Positions 32,836-41,792 of a DNA stretch of 50,382 nt are shown one piece after another. Made by a program: the position numbers and the translations under genes. Source of the stretch: an uncultured Parabacteroides sp. GTDB taxonomy: Bacteria > Bacteroidota > Bacteroidia > Bacteroidales > Tannerellaceae. Positions within the stretch are counted from its first letter, which is position 1. Every line of letters begins with the position of its first letter. The stretch spans positions 1 through 50,382 of the forward strand of contig NZ_CABUOD010000035.1 of NCBI RefSeq assembly GCF_902493135.1, written 5' to 3'. The notes beneath the pieces were generated by a model. That model saw only the letters and a list, made by a program, of their open reading frames with translations, searched no databases and was not told the DNA's origin.

Positions 32836-34026
32836 ATGGATATGTTTCGGTTAAACCATGAGCAATTACTTAAAGGCGTAAATCTGAGTTTCCAACGTTA
32901 CTTATTCCGGCAGGTCAAGTGGGACAGGAGGCTGATCGGTATCTTTGGTGCGAAAGGGGTGGGAAAAACCACGCTTTTGTTGCAGCATATCAAATCGGCA
33001 TATGGCGATTCTCATGAAGCCCTGTACTTGCCACTCGATAATATATGGTTTCAGGAACGGTATATGTTGACCGAAACGGTCAGGCAATTTTATGAGGAGG
33101 GAGGCAGGCATCTTTTCCTGGATAATGTTCATCGATATGGAAACTGGATACAGGCGATAGAACGTTTGTACGACGATTATCCTGAAATGCAGATTGTGTT
33201 TGCCGCACCTCTGCTGGTCGAAGGTGAGAAGATGGAGCTGTCTTTTGGCGGGAAAGGTGATTGGCATACGTTGCATACGATGTCGTTCCGTGAATATTTG
33301 TCTTATGAAGGTGCGCTGGATCTCAAACCGGTCCCATTGGACGAGCTTTTGCTTAACCATGCGGAAGTGACGCAACAGGTGATGGACGAGATAAACATAG
33401 TCCCCATTTTCCGGAATTATCTGGAACATGGCTGCTATCCTTTTTATTGGGAAGATCCGGATGCCTTCAATTTCCGTTTGCAGGATTTGGTGCGGGATTC
33501 GGTCGATGTGGACCTGCCTGCCATTCGCCAGATGAACAATGCCATGTTCCGGAAGATGAAACAATTGCTGATTCAGCTTGCCAAAGAAGCTCCGGAGTTT
33601 CCCCGCATGCAGGCTCTGACATCCAAGTACGGGGTGGATAACACGCAAATGCACAAGCTGCTGGATTATGTCGAGGAGATAGGAGCGCTCCGCATTTTAC
33701 AAGTCAGGAAAGAAGACGGCGGACCGGCCCGTTCGTACCGTTCATTCCTGGCGAACACGAATCTGATGGCAAGTCTTTTCCGGGAGATGGAGCGGATTTA
33801 TTGGGGCGAGACATTCTTTGTCGATCAGATGTCTAATTGCGGGACGGTGGAACTTTTGCATAACGGAGATTATCGTGTGAATGAAAAATACACGTTCGTG
33901 ATCGGTGATCCGTTGATGGACTATGAACGTATCAAGAATGCGGAAAATACGTTTGCCGCCATACACGGACAGCCCAAGAGTGTCGGAAACAAGATACCTA
34001 TCTGGGCGCTTGGCCTTTGTTATTGA
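32836..34026 (+). CDS. AAA ATPase with DUF4143-like C terminus
   Basis: This 396-residue protein has Walker A FGAKGVGKTTLLLQ (about 36-49), a Walker B-like LFLDNVHRY (about 92-100) and the C-terminal DUF4143-like region ending GNKIPIWALGLCY. Such ATPases are common in Bacteroidetes and of unclear function. Related proteins usually carry a clearer nuclease-like strand near the end (EVDKKYTF-type). Here the equivalent is RVNEKYTFVIG, so any catalytic acidic residue is uncertain. It is transcribed divergently from the DUF362 operon. Confidence 0.82.
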   Translation: MDMFRLNHEQLLKGVNLSFQRYLFRQVKWDRRLIGIFGAKGVGKTTLLLQHIKSAYGDSHEALYLPLDNIWFQERYMLTETVRQFYEEGGRHLFLDNVHRYGNWIQAIERLYDDYPEMQIVFAAPLLVEGEKMELSFGGKGDWHTLHTMSFREYLSYEGALDLKPVPLDELLLNHAEVTQQVMDEINIVPIFRNYLEHGCYPFYWEDPDAFNFRLQDLVRDSVDVDLPAIRQMNNAMFRKMKQLLIQLAKEAPEFPRMQALTSKYGVDNTQMHKLLDYVEEIGALRILQVRKEDGGPARSYRSFLANTNLMASLFREMERIYWGETFFVDQMSNCGTVELLHNGDYRVNEKYTFVIGDPLMDYERIKNAENTFAAIHGQPKSVGNKIPIWALGLCY

Positions 34027-34057
34027 TAGATTTTGTCATCAACTAAATATGTAAGTT

Positions 34058-34801
34058 ATGTTGGAAAATATGAAAAACAGACGGACGATCCGTAAATATA
34101 CGACTCAGGATATCCCGGATGCTTTGTTGAATGAATTGCTGGAAGTTGCCGCCCGTGCATCCAATACGGGGAATATGCAACTCTATAGCGTGGTCATTAC
34201 CCGCGATAAGGCGAATAAGGAAAAGTTGGCTCCTGCTCATTTCAATCAGCCGATGATTACGGCAGCTCCGGTCGTGCTCACCTTCTGTGCCGATGCCAAC
34301 CGTTTTGTCAAATGGGCGGAGCAGCGCAATGCCGTGGCTGGTTTCGACAATTTCCAGACTTTTATCGCTTCGACTATCGATGCGATGCTGTTTGCCCAGA
34401 GTTTCTGTACGGCAGCAGAAGAAAAAGGGTTGGGAATCTGTTATTTGGGAACGACGGCTTATAATGCGGATAAGATTATTGATGCCTTGTCGCTTCCCCG
34501 CCTGGTTGTCCCTATCGTGACGGTCACGGTCGGCTATCCCGACGGCATGCCCGATCAGGTGGAACGCTTGCCACTTGAAGCGGTTGTCCACCGGGAGGCT
34601 TATACGGATTATACGCCAGCTTCTATCGATGCATTGTTTCACGACAAGGAAGAACTGGAAGTAAATAAACAATTTGTACGGGAGAATGATAAGGAGACAT
34701 TGGCCCAAGTATTTACGGATGTACGCTATACGAAGGCCAACAATGAATATTTCTCCGACGTATTACTGAAAGTCTTGAAGGAGCAGGGCTTTATGAAATG
34801 A
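34058..34801 (+). CDS. Nitroreductase family FMN oxidoreductase
   Basis: The 247-residue protein has the family start ENMKNRRTIRKYTTQDIPDALLNELLE, with the FMN-phosphate Arg cluster, and the later segment GLGICYLGTTAYN. Enzymes of this family use NAD(P)H and FMN to reduce nitro compounds, quinones or flavins. The specific substrate cannot be read from sequence. The gene follows the ATPase gene by 31 bases on the same strand. Its 3' end overlaps the convergent rpiA gene by 11 bases. Confidence 0.88.
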   Translation: MLENMKNRRTIRKYTTQDIPDALLNELLEVAARASNTGNMQLYSVVITRDKANKEKLAPAHFNQPMITAAPVVLTFCADANRFVKWAEQRNAVAGFDNFQTFIASTIDAMLFAQSFCTAAEEKGLGICYLGTTAYNADKIIDALSLPRLVVPIVTVTVGYPDGMPDQVERLPLEAVVHREAYTDYTPASIDALFHDKEELEVNKQFVRENDKETLAQVFTDVRYTKANNEYFSDVLLKVLKEQGFMK

Positions 34802-35486
34802 CATGCACGTTGTAGTGCATGAACAGTCCGCTTTCGATAACTCCGGTGATCGATTTGACCGATTCTTCCAGGTTATTGGGGATAGTATCGAACCAGGCAT
34901 CGAGAATCAGGTTCCCGTTCTCCGTGATCACGGGACCGTCTTTTCCTTCGGCCATTCTTAATTTGATTTCTTTAGGATTATAAGCCCGGAGCGCTTCTTC
35001 GACGTAGGTAAGTGCTTCGGGAAATATCTCTATGGGTATCGGGAAGCGAGAACCTAATTGGGTTACCATTTTGGATGGATCGGCGATGATATAGGTACGG
35101 GGGCTGGAGCTGATCAGCAACTTTTCTTTGAACATCGCTCCTCCGCGCCCTTTGATCATATTATGTTCCGTGTCTATCTCGTCCGCCCCGTCGAATGTCC
35201 AGTCCGGCTTGTGTTCCCACAGGCTGGTGACAGGGATACCCAAACGGGCGCATGCCATACGGATTTCCTGTGAAGTCGGGATTGCGCGGATATGCAATTG
35301 TTCGTTTTTCACCCGTCCGGCGATTTTCAATAAGGCCAGATAGGCAGTCGAGCCCGAACCCATCCCGATGATTTCCCCATCCTTTACCATCGAGGAAATG
35401 ATGTCCGCCACTCTTTCTTTCTCTTCTCTGTTGGAGATGTCTTTTCCCCATTCTAAAGATGATAATATTGTCTTTTCCCATTCCAT
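34791..35486 (-). CDS. rpiA: Ribose-5-phosphate isomerase A
   Basis: RpiA interconverts ribose 5-phosphate and ribulose 5-phosphate in the pentose phosphate pathway. The 231-residue protein has GMGSGSTAYLAL (about 41-52), the catalytic DGADEID (about 99-105) and KGRGGAMFKEKLL (about 111-123), all expected RpiA blocks. Length is normal. It is transcribed toward the nitroreductase gene, with overlapping ends. A hairpin and repeat cluster lie between its start and the next gene upstream. Confidence 0.93.
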   Translation of the reverse strand: MEWEKTILSSLEWGKDISNREEKERVADIISSMVKDGEIIGMGSGSTAYLALLKIAGRVKNEQLHIRAIPTSQEIRMACARLGIPVTSLWEHKPDWTFDGADEIDTEHNMIKGRGGAMFKEKLLISSSPRTYIIADPSKMVTQLGSRFPIPIEIFPEALTYVEEALRAYNPKEIKLRMAEGKDGPVITENGNLILDAWFDTIPNNLEESVKSITGVIESGLFMHYNVHVIS

Positions 35487-35510
35487 GATTTATCGACTTT
35501 TGTTTTAGTA

Positions 35511-35590
35511 GTGCTAACCCTATGCTTTAGCTTGCGTAATGCATAGGGTTAGCACCCGTAATGCATAGCTTTAGCACCCGTAATACATAG
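35511..35590. repeat. 15-bp perfect inverted repeat plus tandem 22-bp units
   Basis: GTGCTAACCCTATGC (35,511-35,525) pairs with GCATAGGGTTAGCAC (35,541-35,555). The right arm is part of a tandem series of about 22-base units, CGTAATGCATAG-TTAGCACC, seen nearly three times. It lies between the nucleoside phosphorylase stop and the rpiA start, and could end the former transcript. Confidence 0.75.
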
Positions 35591-35597
35591 TTTTCTT

Positions 35598-36461
35598 TTA
35601 GATCCGGTCCAATACTGTTTCGATCAGGCCGGTCATGGAACCTTTGTATTCGGTATTCATGTCTTGGGCCACCCGTCCGGCGATGATGCAACACACGGTC
35701 ATGGCACGATGTCCCATCAAGGCGGACAGACCGGCGAGGGACGAACTTTCCATTTCGAAGTTGGTAATCCGGCTATCGTTGAACTCGAAATCTTCTATCT
35801 TCCGGTTCAACTCCGGATCGGCAAGCGGCAGGCGGAGTTGGCGGCCTTGCGGACCGTAGAAACCGTTGGCCGCAATCGTTACTCCCCGGATGATATCGTC
35901 TTGCGTGATCTGTTCGACCAGGGAAGGATCGGCGGAAACGACATAGGGCCGGATGCCGCTTAGCTTCCATTCCAATTGCCATATCAATTCCGATTCGAAA
36001 GCCTTGTCGCGCACCTTCTCGGAGCCGGCATAAAAATACAGGACTCCGTCGAATCCGATCGATTTCTCCGCCGCCACATAAGTCCCGACAGGAACAAACG
36101 GTTGCAATCCTCCTGAAGTGCCGACACGTACCATTGTCAGTTGCCGGAATTCCGTCTTGATGGTACGAGAGGCAAAGTCGATGTTTGCCAGTGCGTCCAG
36201 TTCATTCAGGACGATGTCGATATTATCGGTCCCGATACCGTGTGAGAGCGTCGTGATGCGCTTCCCTTTGTAGGTACCGGTGATGGTGTGGAATTCGCGG
36301 CTCGACACTTCGCATTCTTTCGTGTCGAAGTAGGAGGCGACGGTGTTTACACGATCAGGATCGCCGACCATGATGATCTTGTCGGCGAGTTGTTCCGGTT
36401 TCAGATGCAGGTGAAAGCAGCTGCCATCGGGATTGATGATAAGTTCGGAAGGAGCGATCAT
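35598..36461 (-). CDS. Nucleoside phosphorylase (uridine phosphorylase-like)
   Basis: The 287-residue protein has KIIMVGDPDRVNTVA (about 29-43), SHGIGTDNIDIVLNEL (about 73-88), the phosphate-binding RVGTSGG (about 111-117) and the ribose-binding EMESS (about 239-243). These are the blocks of the PNP/UDP family, which cleaves nucleosides with phosphate. The family is sure; uridine as preferred substrate is likely but not proven. It lies between rpiA and floA, and links naturally to pentose metabolism. Confidence 0.88.
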   Translation of the reverse strand: MIAPSELIINPDGSCFHLHLKPEQLADKIIMVGDPDRVNTVASYFDTKECEVSSREFHTITGTYKGKRITTLSHGIGTDNIDIVLNELDALANIDFASRTIKTEFRQLTMVRVGTSGGLQPFVPVGTYVAAEKSIGFDGVLYFYAGSEKVRDKAFESELIWQLEWKLSGIRPYVVSADPSLVEQITQDDIIRGVTIAANGFYGPQGRQLRLPLADPELNRKIEDFEFNDSRITNFEMESSSLAGLSALMGHRAMTVCCIIAGRVAQDMNTEYKGSMTGLIETVLDRI

Positions 36462-36477
36462 TTGATTTCTGGTTTAT

Positions 36478-36528
36478 GATTTAAGATTTATGATTTATGT
36501 GTTGATGATAAATCATAAATCTTAAATC
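36478..36528. repeat. 21-bp perfect inverted repeat
   Basis: The arms at 36,478-36,498 and 36,508-36,528 are perfect complements, based on GATTTAAGATTTATGATTTA, with a 9-base loop. It lies just beyond the floA stop and upstream of the nucleoside phosphorylase gene. It belongs to the AT-rich repeat family found in other core gaps and may stop transcription from floA. Confidence 0.9.
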
Positions 36529-36532
36529 CTTG

Positions 36533-37525
36533 TTAGTCTTTTAATGGTTTCGAAGGCGCACTTGACGGTTTGGCGATTGCTTCGCGCATGCCGGTGTCTG
36601 CCTCGATATTCTTCATCTTGTAATAGTCCATGATACCCAAATTGCCGCTACGGAAAGCTTCAGCCATAGCCTTGGGCACTTCGGCTTCGGCTTCGATAAC
36701 CTTCGCGCGGGCTTCTTGTGCTTTGGCTTTCATTTCCTGTTCGACGGCGACGGCCATGGCACGACGTTCTTCGGCTTTTGCCTGGGCGATATTCTTGTCG
36801 GCCTGAGCCTGGTCCATTTGCAGGTAAGCCCCGATGTTCTTGCCTATGTCGATGTCGGCGATGTCGATGGACAAGATTTCGAATGCAGTCCCGGCATCCA
36901 ATCCTTTGCGGAGAACCAGCTTGGAGATGGAATCCGGGTTTTCCAGTACGCTTTTATGGTTTTCAGACGAACCGATAGAGGATACGATACCTTCGCCGAC
37001 ACGGGCCAGGATCGTTTCTTCGCCGGCACCTCCGACCAACTGCTTGATATTGGCACGGACCGTCACACGCGCTTTGGCGATCAGCTGGATACCGTCTTTG
37101 GCAACGGCTGTAACGGGAGGCGTGTCGATGACTTTCGGGTTTACCGACATCTGCACGGCTTCGAATACGTCACGTCCTGCCAGGTCGATAGCGGTTGCCA
37201 TCTGGAAAGGGAGGTCGATATTCGCTTTCGATGCGGAAACAAGGGCATGGACAACCTTTTCGACATGTCCGCCTGCCAGATAGTGTGCTTCCAGTTCATC
37301 GCGGGTCAGCGTTTTCAGACCGGCTTTGTGGGCTTCGATCATGGCGCGTGTGATGATATAAGGCGGCACATTACGGATACGCATCAGGAAAAGTTGTATC
37401 AGCGAGATATTGACACCCGAGACTTTAGCCGATATCCACAGGAGGAACGGCACATAATAAAAGAAAATTACCAGCAGCAATATCGCTGCTCCCAAAAGGG
37501 CGAGAGGTACAAAGGTCATTTCCAT
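36533..37525 (-). CDS. floA: Flotillin-like scaffold protein FloA
   Basis: FloA is a membrane scaffold of functional membrane microdomains. The 330-residue protein has an N-terminal membrane segment (LALLGAAILLLVIFFYYVPFLLW cut short here at about residues 7-29), the PHB/flotillin core with GGHVEKVVHAL and TPPVTAVAKDGIQL, and a long Ala/Glu/Lys coiled coil (about 237-295). Length matches the family. It is downstream of nfeD, its usual partner, by 38 bases, and the two are likely cotranscribed with the TPR gene. Confidence 0.93.
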   Translation of the reverse strand: MEMTFVPLALLGAAILLLVIFFYYVPFLLWISAKVSGVNISLIQLFLMRIRNVPPYIITRAMIEAHKAGLKTLTRDELEAHYLAGGHVEKVVHALVSASKANIDLPFQMATAIDLAGRDVFEAVQMSVNPKVIDTPPVTAVAKDGIQLIAKARVTVRANIKQLVGGAGEETILARVGEGIVSSIGSSENHKSVLENPDSISKLVLRKGLDAGTAFEILSIDIADIDIGKNIGAYLQMDQAQADKNIAQAKAEERRAMAVAVEQEMKAKAQEARAKVIEAEAEVPKAMAEAFRSGNLGIMDYYKMKNIEADTGMREAIAKPSSAPSKPLKD

Positions 37526-37563
37526 GTGAGTAGAATTATGATTTATGAATTATGATTTGTTTT

Positions 37564-38040
37564 TCAACTTTTACTTTTCACGATTACATTGTAGCCATCG
37601 ACGCGTATTACCTCGACCGGCGTGTTTTCATCGATCAGCTCGTCCATCGATTTGGCTTCTACGGTGATCCCGTTAATGCGGGCCTTCCCGATAGGGGCGA
37701 GGCGTGAAAGCGTCAACCCTTCGTCGCCCGGCACGATTCCCAAGTCGCGGCTGGACACCAGTTTGGAATCGATGTCGGTCTTCAAAGCCACCCGGTTGAA
37801 GGATTTGGAACGCAACAACCAGACGAAAGAGGCCGCGAACACAAGCAACGATACCGCCAACGTCACATTCCCGACCGGCGTACTGACCGAGTAGGCATAG
37901 ATCAAGCCGCCGGCAGCAAAAAGGAATCCTCCGACACCGGCGACCGTGATACCCGGTAGCATAAATATTTCCAGCAGGATGAGCACGATGGCTACAACCA
38001 TAAGGAATGCGATGATGAGCGTTTCGAATATCATATACAC
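37564..38040 (-). CDS. NfeD family membrane protein
   Basis: The 158-residue protein has hydrophobic segments at about 3-25, 28-52 and 58-78, then a C-terminal soluble OB-fold domain (GLTLSRLAPIGKARINGITVEAKS...VEVIRVDGYNVIVKS). Short NfeD proteins pair with flotillins such as the FloA encoded next door. The start may be the first or third codon (MYM). It follows the TPR gene by only five bases, so the three genes probably form one operon. Confidence 0.9.
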   Translation of the reverse strand: MYMIFETLIIAFLMVVAIVLILLEIFMLPGITVAGVGGFLFAAGGLIYAYSVSTPVGNVTLAVSLLVFAASFVWLLRSKSFNRVALKTDIDSKLVSSRDLGIVPGDEGLTLSRLAPIGKARINGITVEAKSMDELIDENTPVEVIRVDGYNVIVKSKS

Positions 38041-38045
38041 TTGTT

Positions 38046-39485
38046 TTACCGTTTGTTTTTCAGATAATTGATCTCTGCATTACGGGCTCTCTTTTCCAGT
38101 TCGCCGGGCTGTTCCAGTAAGGCGTTCAGTTGCTCTTCCGCTTGCAGGATCGCTGGCTTCAACTGTTCTTTGCGGGCCTTGTTGCCTTCGGCATAGGACG
38201 TGCGCAGGCCGTCGAGCTTTTCATTCAGCTCTTTGATCTGCTTGTTCAGGGCAACCGCCTTTTCGTAGTAGCTCCTTGCTTCCGGGCTGTTGATTTCATC
38301 GAACTTGTAATAAACGATATTATTACCGATGATGAATTCAAAATCCTTTTCGATCTTTTCTTCCCCGTAAGGAATTTCCGTATGGGCCAGGCGAATCAGG
38401 TCGGCATAGTCGGAACCTTCTTTCCAGGAATCCCGGATGGATGTGATCGCGGCACGGGCCTGTTTCACTTCGATGTCTTCGCTCTCCACCCGTTTGTGTT
38501 CCGGGTTCGGGATGAAAAGATAGACGCAGGCTTTTCCTTCCGGCTGGAAACGGTCGGAGACGAACCATCCCAATCCTTTCACTTCGTCGAAGACCATCAT
38601 ATAGTCGTTGTAGGGCGAGTTGAACGGCATGCCCAGTTGTTCCGGCGCCAGATACGTGTCGGAATTGATGTTGTAGCGGGTGACGAAGAGGTCGTAACCG
38701 CCTATCGAACCGTTTCCTTTGGAAGAGTAATAGATCGTGGCGCCATCGGAAAGGACGAACGGGTAGTTGTCATCGTCATTGCTGTTGATATTCATCGGCA
38801 ACTGCTTTTCGTCTCCCCATTCGTCCATAAGCATGGACTGGCTGAAGAGGCAATAGTGGTCCCCGTCCGTAGAATGGGCATAATAAATCTTGTCGCCTTT
38901 CTGGTTCTTGTAGACGGTTGAACTTACAGGCTCGTTTGTCCGGAAGAAATCCTTGTAGGAATCGAGCGTACCGCTTTCTTCGCTCAGGATATAGGCGGAG
39001 AGGAAATCGTCTTTGTCCACCACCAGGCTATCGATGATCTGCACGTCTTCCACCTTTTCCATCATGCGTTGTGCATTGTTGGCCAGGTCGAGCTTGGCCT
39101 CGAAAGGTTGCGGGTCCTGTTTTTTCTTTGTCAACAGGTCGATATATTCTTCCAGCATTTCACCGGCTTCGTCGAAGCGATAGGTCTTGTAGTAGACTTC
39201 GGCCATATAGCGGTATGCTTCCTGCACTTTGCGCTTGACGGCTACTTTCAAATGCTTTTCCGCACCGGCCAGATCGCCGGTCTCGTAGCAACAAACGCCA
39301 TACCAATGATTATAGGAAGAGTTGCTTGGCGCTTGTTTGACCAGCTTTTCAAAGGCAGGCTTTGCTTCCGCGTACTTTCCGTCATTGTATAATTTCTTTG
39401 CTTCGGCCAGACTTTGTGCATGTAGTCCGCCGCAGAGTAATGTAATTCCTATTGTATAAAACAGTTTATTAGATAACCAATTCAT
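38046..39485 (-). CDS. Exported TPR protein with a beta-propeller-like region
   Basis: The 479-residue protein starts with a signal peptide (LFYTIGITLLCGGLHAQ). TPR repeats follow at about residues 25-130 (AKKLYNDGKYAEAKPAFEKL, GDLAGAEKHLKVAVKRK, YRFDEAGEMLEEYI). The middle has PD40/WD40-like strands (PFVLSDGATIYYSSKGNGSIGGYDLF), and the C terminus is a coiled coil ending near EQLNALLEQPGELEKRA. No OmpA peptidoglycan domain is seen, unlike many similar Bacteroidetes proteins. It is likely periplasmic or attached to the envelope. The function is unknown; operon linkage to nfeD-floA suggests an envelope role. Confidence 0.82.
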   Translation of the reverse strand: MNWLSNKLFYTIGITLLCGGLHAQSLAEAKKLYNDGKYAEAKPAFEKLVKQAPSNSSYNHWYGVCCYETGDLAGAEKHLKVAVKRKVQEAYRYMAEVYYKTYRFDEAGEMLEEYIDLLTKKKQDPQPFEAKLDLANNAQRMMEKVEDVQIIDSLVVDKDDFLSAYILSEESGTLDSYKDFFRTNEPVSSTVYKNQKGDKIYYAHSTDGDHYCLFSQSMLMDEWGDEKQLPMNINSNDDDNYPFVLSDGATIYYSSKGNGSIGGYDLFVTRYNINSDTYLAPEQLGMPFNSPYNDYMMVFDEVKGLGWFVSDRFQPEGKACVYLFIPNPEHKRVESEDIEVKQARAAITSIRDSWKEGSDYADLIRLAHTEIPYGEEKIEKDFEFIIGNNIVYYKFDEINSPEARSYYEKAVALNKQIKELNEKLDGLRTSYAEGNKARKEQLKPAILQAEEQLNALLEQPGELEKRARNAEINYLKNKR

Positions 39486-39560
39486 CGATTTATGATTTAT
39501 GAATATGATCTATGATTCGGATTTATGGTTTATAATTCATAAATCTAAAATCATAAATCA
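39486..39560. repeat. AT-rich palindromic repeat between the TPR and ttcA genes
   Basis: Several GATTTATGATT-type units occur on both strands and can fold on each other (GATTTATG...CATAAATC). The divergent genes on either side are transcribed away from it. Confidence 0.7.
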
Positions 39561-39561
39561 T

Positions 39562-39569
39562 TACTTTTG
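39562..39569 (+). promoter_or_regulatory. -7 box of ttcA
   Basis: TACTTTTG fits TAnnTTTG and lies 86 bases before the start at 39,656, leaving a leader of about 80 bases that is AT-rich with no obvious structure. Confidence 0.5.
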
Positions 39570-39655
39570 TGTCCGATTACAAAAATAGGAATTAAAATCA
39601 AGAATCAAAACCCTTATTTTTTAATTCTTACTTTTTAATTCTTAATTAGTAAAGT

Positions 39656-40411
39656 ATGGCAAAGTTGACAGAAGAAGAACTCCTGTTTCGCAAAGTGGAA
39701 GAGAAAGTTAAAAAGGCGATATTCGACTATGGCCTGATCGGGGATGGCGACCGCATATTGATCGGCCTGTCGGGGGGAAAGGATTCCTTGGCGCTGGTGG
39801 ATCTGCTCGGACGCCGTTCCAAAATCTTCCGGCCCCGGTTCGAGGTGGTCGTGGCGCATATCGTGATGTCTAATATCCCGTATCGTTCGGATATCGATTA
39901 CCTGAAAAGCCGGGCCGACGAGCACGGGCTTCCTTTTTTCGTACACGAGACGAGTTTCGACGCTTCGACCGACACCCGCAAATCCCCTTGTTTCCTTTGC
40001 TCTTGGACGCGGCGGAAAGCCTTGTTCGATATCGCAAAGCTGCACGGATGCAATAAGATCGCCCTGGGACATCATCAGGATGATATTCTCGAAACACTTT
40101 TGATGAATATGATCCATCAGGGAGCGATCGGAACCATGCCGCCGCGTTTGAAGATGGATAAGTTCGAGATGGAGATTATCCGGCCTATGTGCCTGGTGGA
40201 GGAGAAAGATTTGATCCGGATTGCTGCGTGGAGGGGATACCGGAAACAGATCAAGAATTGCCCGTACGAATCCGGTTCCAGCCGTTCGGATGTGAAAGAG
40301 GTGTTGTCGCGTCTGGAGGCGATCAACCCAGAGGCACGCTATAGCCTTTGGAAGAGTATGTCGAATATTCAGGAGGATTATCTTCCTAAAATCATAAATC
40401 ATAAATTATAA
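39656..40411 (+). CDS. ttcA: tRNA 2-thiocytidine biosynthesis protein TtcA-like
   Basis: The product would thiolate cytidine 32 of tRNAs. The 251-residue protein has the PP-loop GLSGGKDSLAL (about 38-48), the Cys pair CFLCSWTRRKALF (about 110-122), GHHQDDILETLL and a distal Cys in KNCPYE, the pattern of TtcA/TilS-like enzymes with an iron-sulfur cluster. The last codons (KIINHKL) are encoded by the AT-rich repeat AAATCATAAATCATAAAT, so the repeat forms the protein end. A DUF486 gene follows by 15 bases. Confidence 0.88.
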   Translation: MAKLTEEELLFRKVEEKVKKAIFDYGLIGDGDRILIGLSGGKDSLALVDLLGRRSKIFRPRFEVVVAHIVMSNIPYRSDIDYLKSRADEHGLPFFVHETSFDASTDTRKSPCFLCSWTRRKALFDIAKLHGCNKIALGHHQDDILETLLMNMIHQGAIGTMPPRLKMDKFEMEIIRPMCLVEEKDLIRIAAWRGYRKQIKNCPYESGSSRSDVKEVLSRLEAINPEARYSLWKSMSNIQEDYLPKIINHKL

Positions 40412-40426
40412 ATCATCAATCATCTC

Positions 40427-40798
40427 ATGCAAGGGTTTTATACTATTCTGTTATTGGTCGTATCCAATATCTTTATGACGTGTGCCTGGTACGGGCACCT
40501 GAAGATGAAGCAACAGTTCAGCTGGTTCGAGCATCTGCCGCTGATAGGTGTTGTCTTGTTCAGTTGGTTTTTAGCATTTTTCGAATATTGTTTCCAGGTG
40601 CCGGCAAACCGGATGGGCTTTCGCGATAATGGCGGGCCGTTTAACCTGATCCAGTTGAAGGTGATCCAGGAGGTGATTACGCTGGTTGTCTTTGTCGGTT
40701 TCAGTTCGATCGCTTTCAAGGGCGAGTCGTTTAAGTGGAACCATGCGCTGGCTTTCCTGTTTTTAGTGGCGGCGGTTTATCTGGTGTTCAAGAAATAA
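40427..40798 (+). CDS. DUF486 small membrane protein (DMT superfamily)
   Basis: The 123-residue protein has four hydrophobic segments (about 5-22, 35-55, 75-95, 104-121) and the signature FEYCFQVPANRMG at about 51-63. DUF486 proteins are half-size relatives of drug/metabolite transporters, with unknown substrate. The gene lies downstream of ttcA and is probably cotranscribed. Its neighbour miaA is convergent. Confidence 0.87.
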   Translation: MQGFYTILLLVVSNIFMTCAWYGHLKMKQQFSWFEHLPLIGVVLFSWFLAFFEYCFQVPANRMGFRDNGGPFNLIQLKVIQEVITLVVFVGFSSIAFKGESFKWNHALAFLFLVAAVYLVFKK

Positions 40799-40859
40799 GA
40801 TTTTAAGTTGTTAAATACCCCCATGTCGCCGGCCTTTATATCCGGATGTTCCGGCCCTC

Positions 40860-41792
40860 TCACCCGGATGTATAGGCCGGCAACATGAGGGTGTCGTCTA
40901 AATAGCACAATATCGCCTCCTCTTCATCCGGGTGGAACCACCGGATGTCGGTATCCCGTTTGAACCAGGTCATTTGTTTGCGGGCGTAAACGCGGGAGTT
41001 GCGTTTTATCTTTTCAATCGCGAAGTCTAATGTCCATTCGCCATCCAGATATTTGAACAGTTCTTTGTAGCCGACCGTGTTGAGCGAGTTTAGTTGGCGG
41101 AAGGGATAAACACGTCGCGCTTCTTCCAGCATGCCGTCGGCCATCATTTGGTCTACGCGGCGGTTAATGCGGTCGTAGAGTTCTTCACGGTCACGGGTAA
41201 GTCCTATCCGGATGATCCGGAAAGGCCGTTCTTTGCGGGTGTTGGTCCGGAAAGAAGAATAGGGTTTGCCGGTCATACGGCAGATTTCAACGGCGTGGAT
41301 CACACGTTTGTGGTTGTTGCGGTCCACCTCTTCGTAATGCAAGGGATCCGCCTCTTTCAACTCGGCAAGGATAGGGGCGAGGCCTTCTTCTTCAAATTGC
41401 TTGTAGATGGCGGTTCGGATTTCGGGGGTGACGGTGGGGATATCGTCGATCCCTTTTGTGACGGCATCGATATACATCATGCTGCCACCTGTCATAACGA
41501 CGGTGGGATGTGCCTGGTGGAGTTCCCTGAGCAGGGACATCACATCTTCTTCGAAATTGCTTGCGCTGTAATAATCGGTGAGTGACAAGGTGCCGACCAT
41601 ATAATGGCGTACACGTGCCATCTGTTCGGCCGTAGGGGCGGCCGTGCCTATCGGAAGCTCTTTGTAAAGCTGACGGGAGTCGGAAGAAATGATCGGAGAA
41701 CCGAAATGCTCTGCTACACGCAGGCTCAGTTCCGTCTTGCCGACTCCTGTCGGCCCCAATAGGATGACAAGGGATTTGTCAATTGAACTCAT
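40860..41792 (-). CDS. miaA: tRNA dimethylallyltransferase MiaA
   Basis: MiaA adds an isopentenyl group to A37 of tRNAs. The 310-residue protein, counted from the ATG at 41,792, has the P-loop LLGPTGVGKTELS (about 10-22), SSDSRQLYKELPIGTA, and GGSMMYIDAVTKGIDDIP. I prefer 41,792 over the in-frame ATG at 41,888, because the longer form adds 32 residues of low complexity before the P-loop and lies inside the upstream gene. The start overlaps the end of the pRiA4b-like gene by 14 bases. Confidence 0.93.
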   Translation of the reverse strand: MSSIDKSLVILLGPTGVGKTELSLRVAEHFGSPIISSDSRQLYKELPIGTAAPTAEQMARVRHYMVGTLSLTDYYSASNFEEDVMSLLRELHQAHPTVVMTGGSMMYIDAVTKGIDDIPTVTPEIRTAIYKQFEEEGLAPILAELKEADPLHYEEVDRNNHKRVIHAVEICRMTGKPYSSFRTNTRKERPFRIIRIGLTRDREELYDRINRRVDQMMADGMLEEARRVYPFRQLNSLNTVGYKELFKYLDGEWTLDFAIEKIKRNSRVYARKQMTWFKRDTDIRWFHPDEEEAILCYLDDTLMLPAYTSG

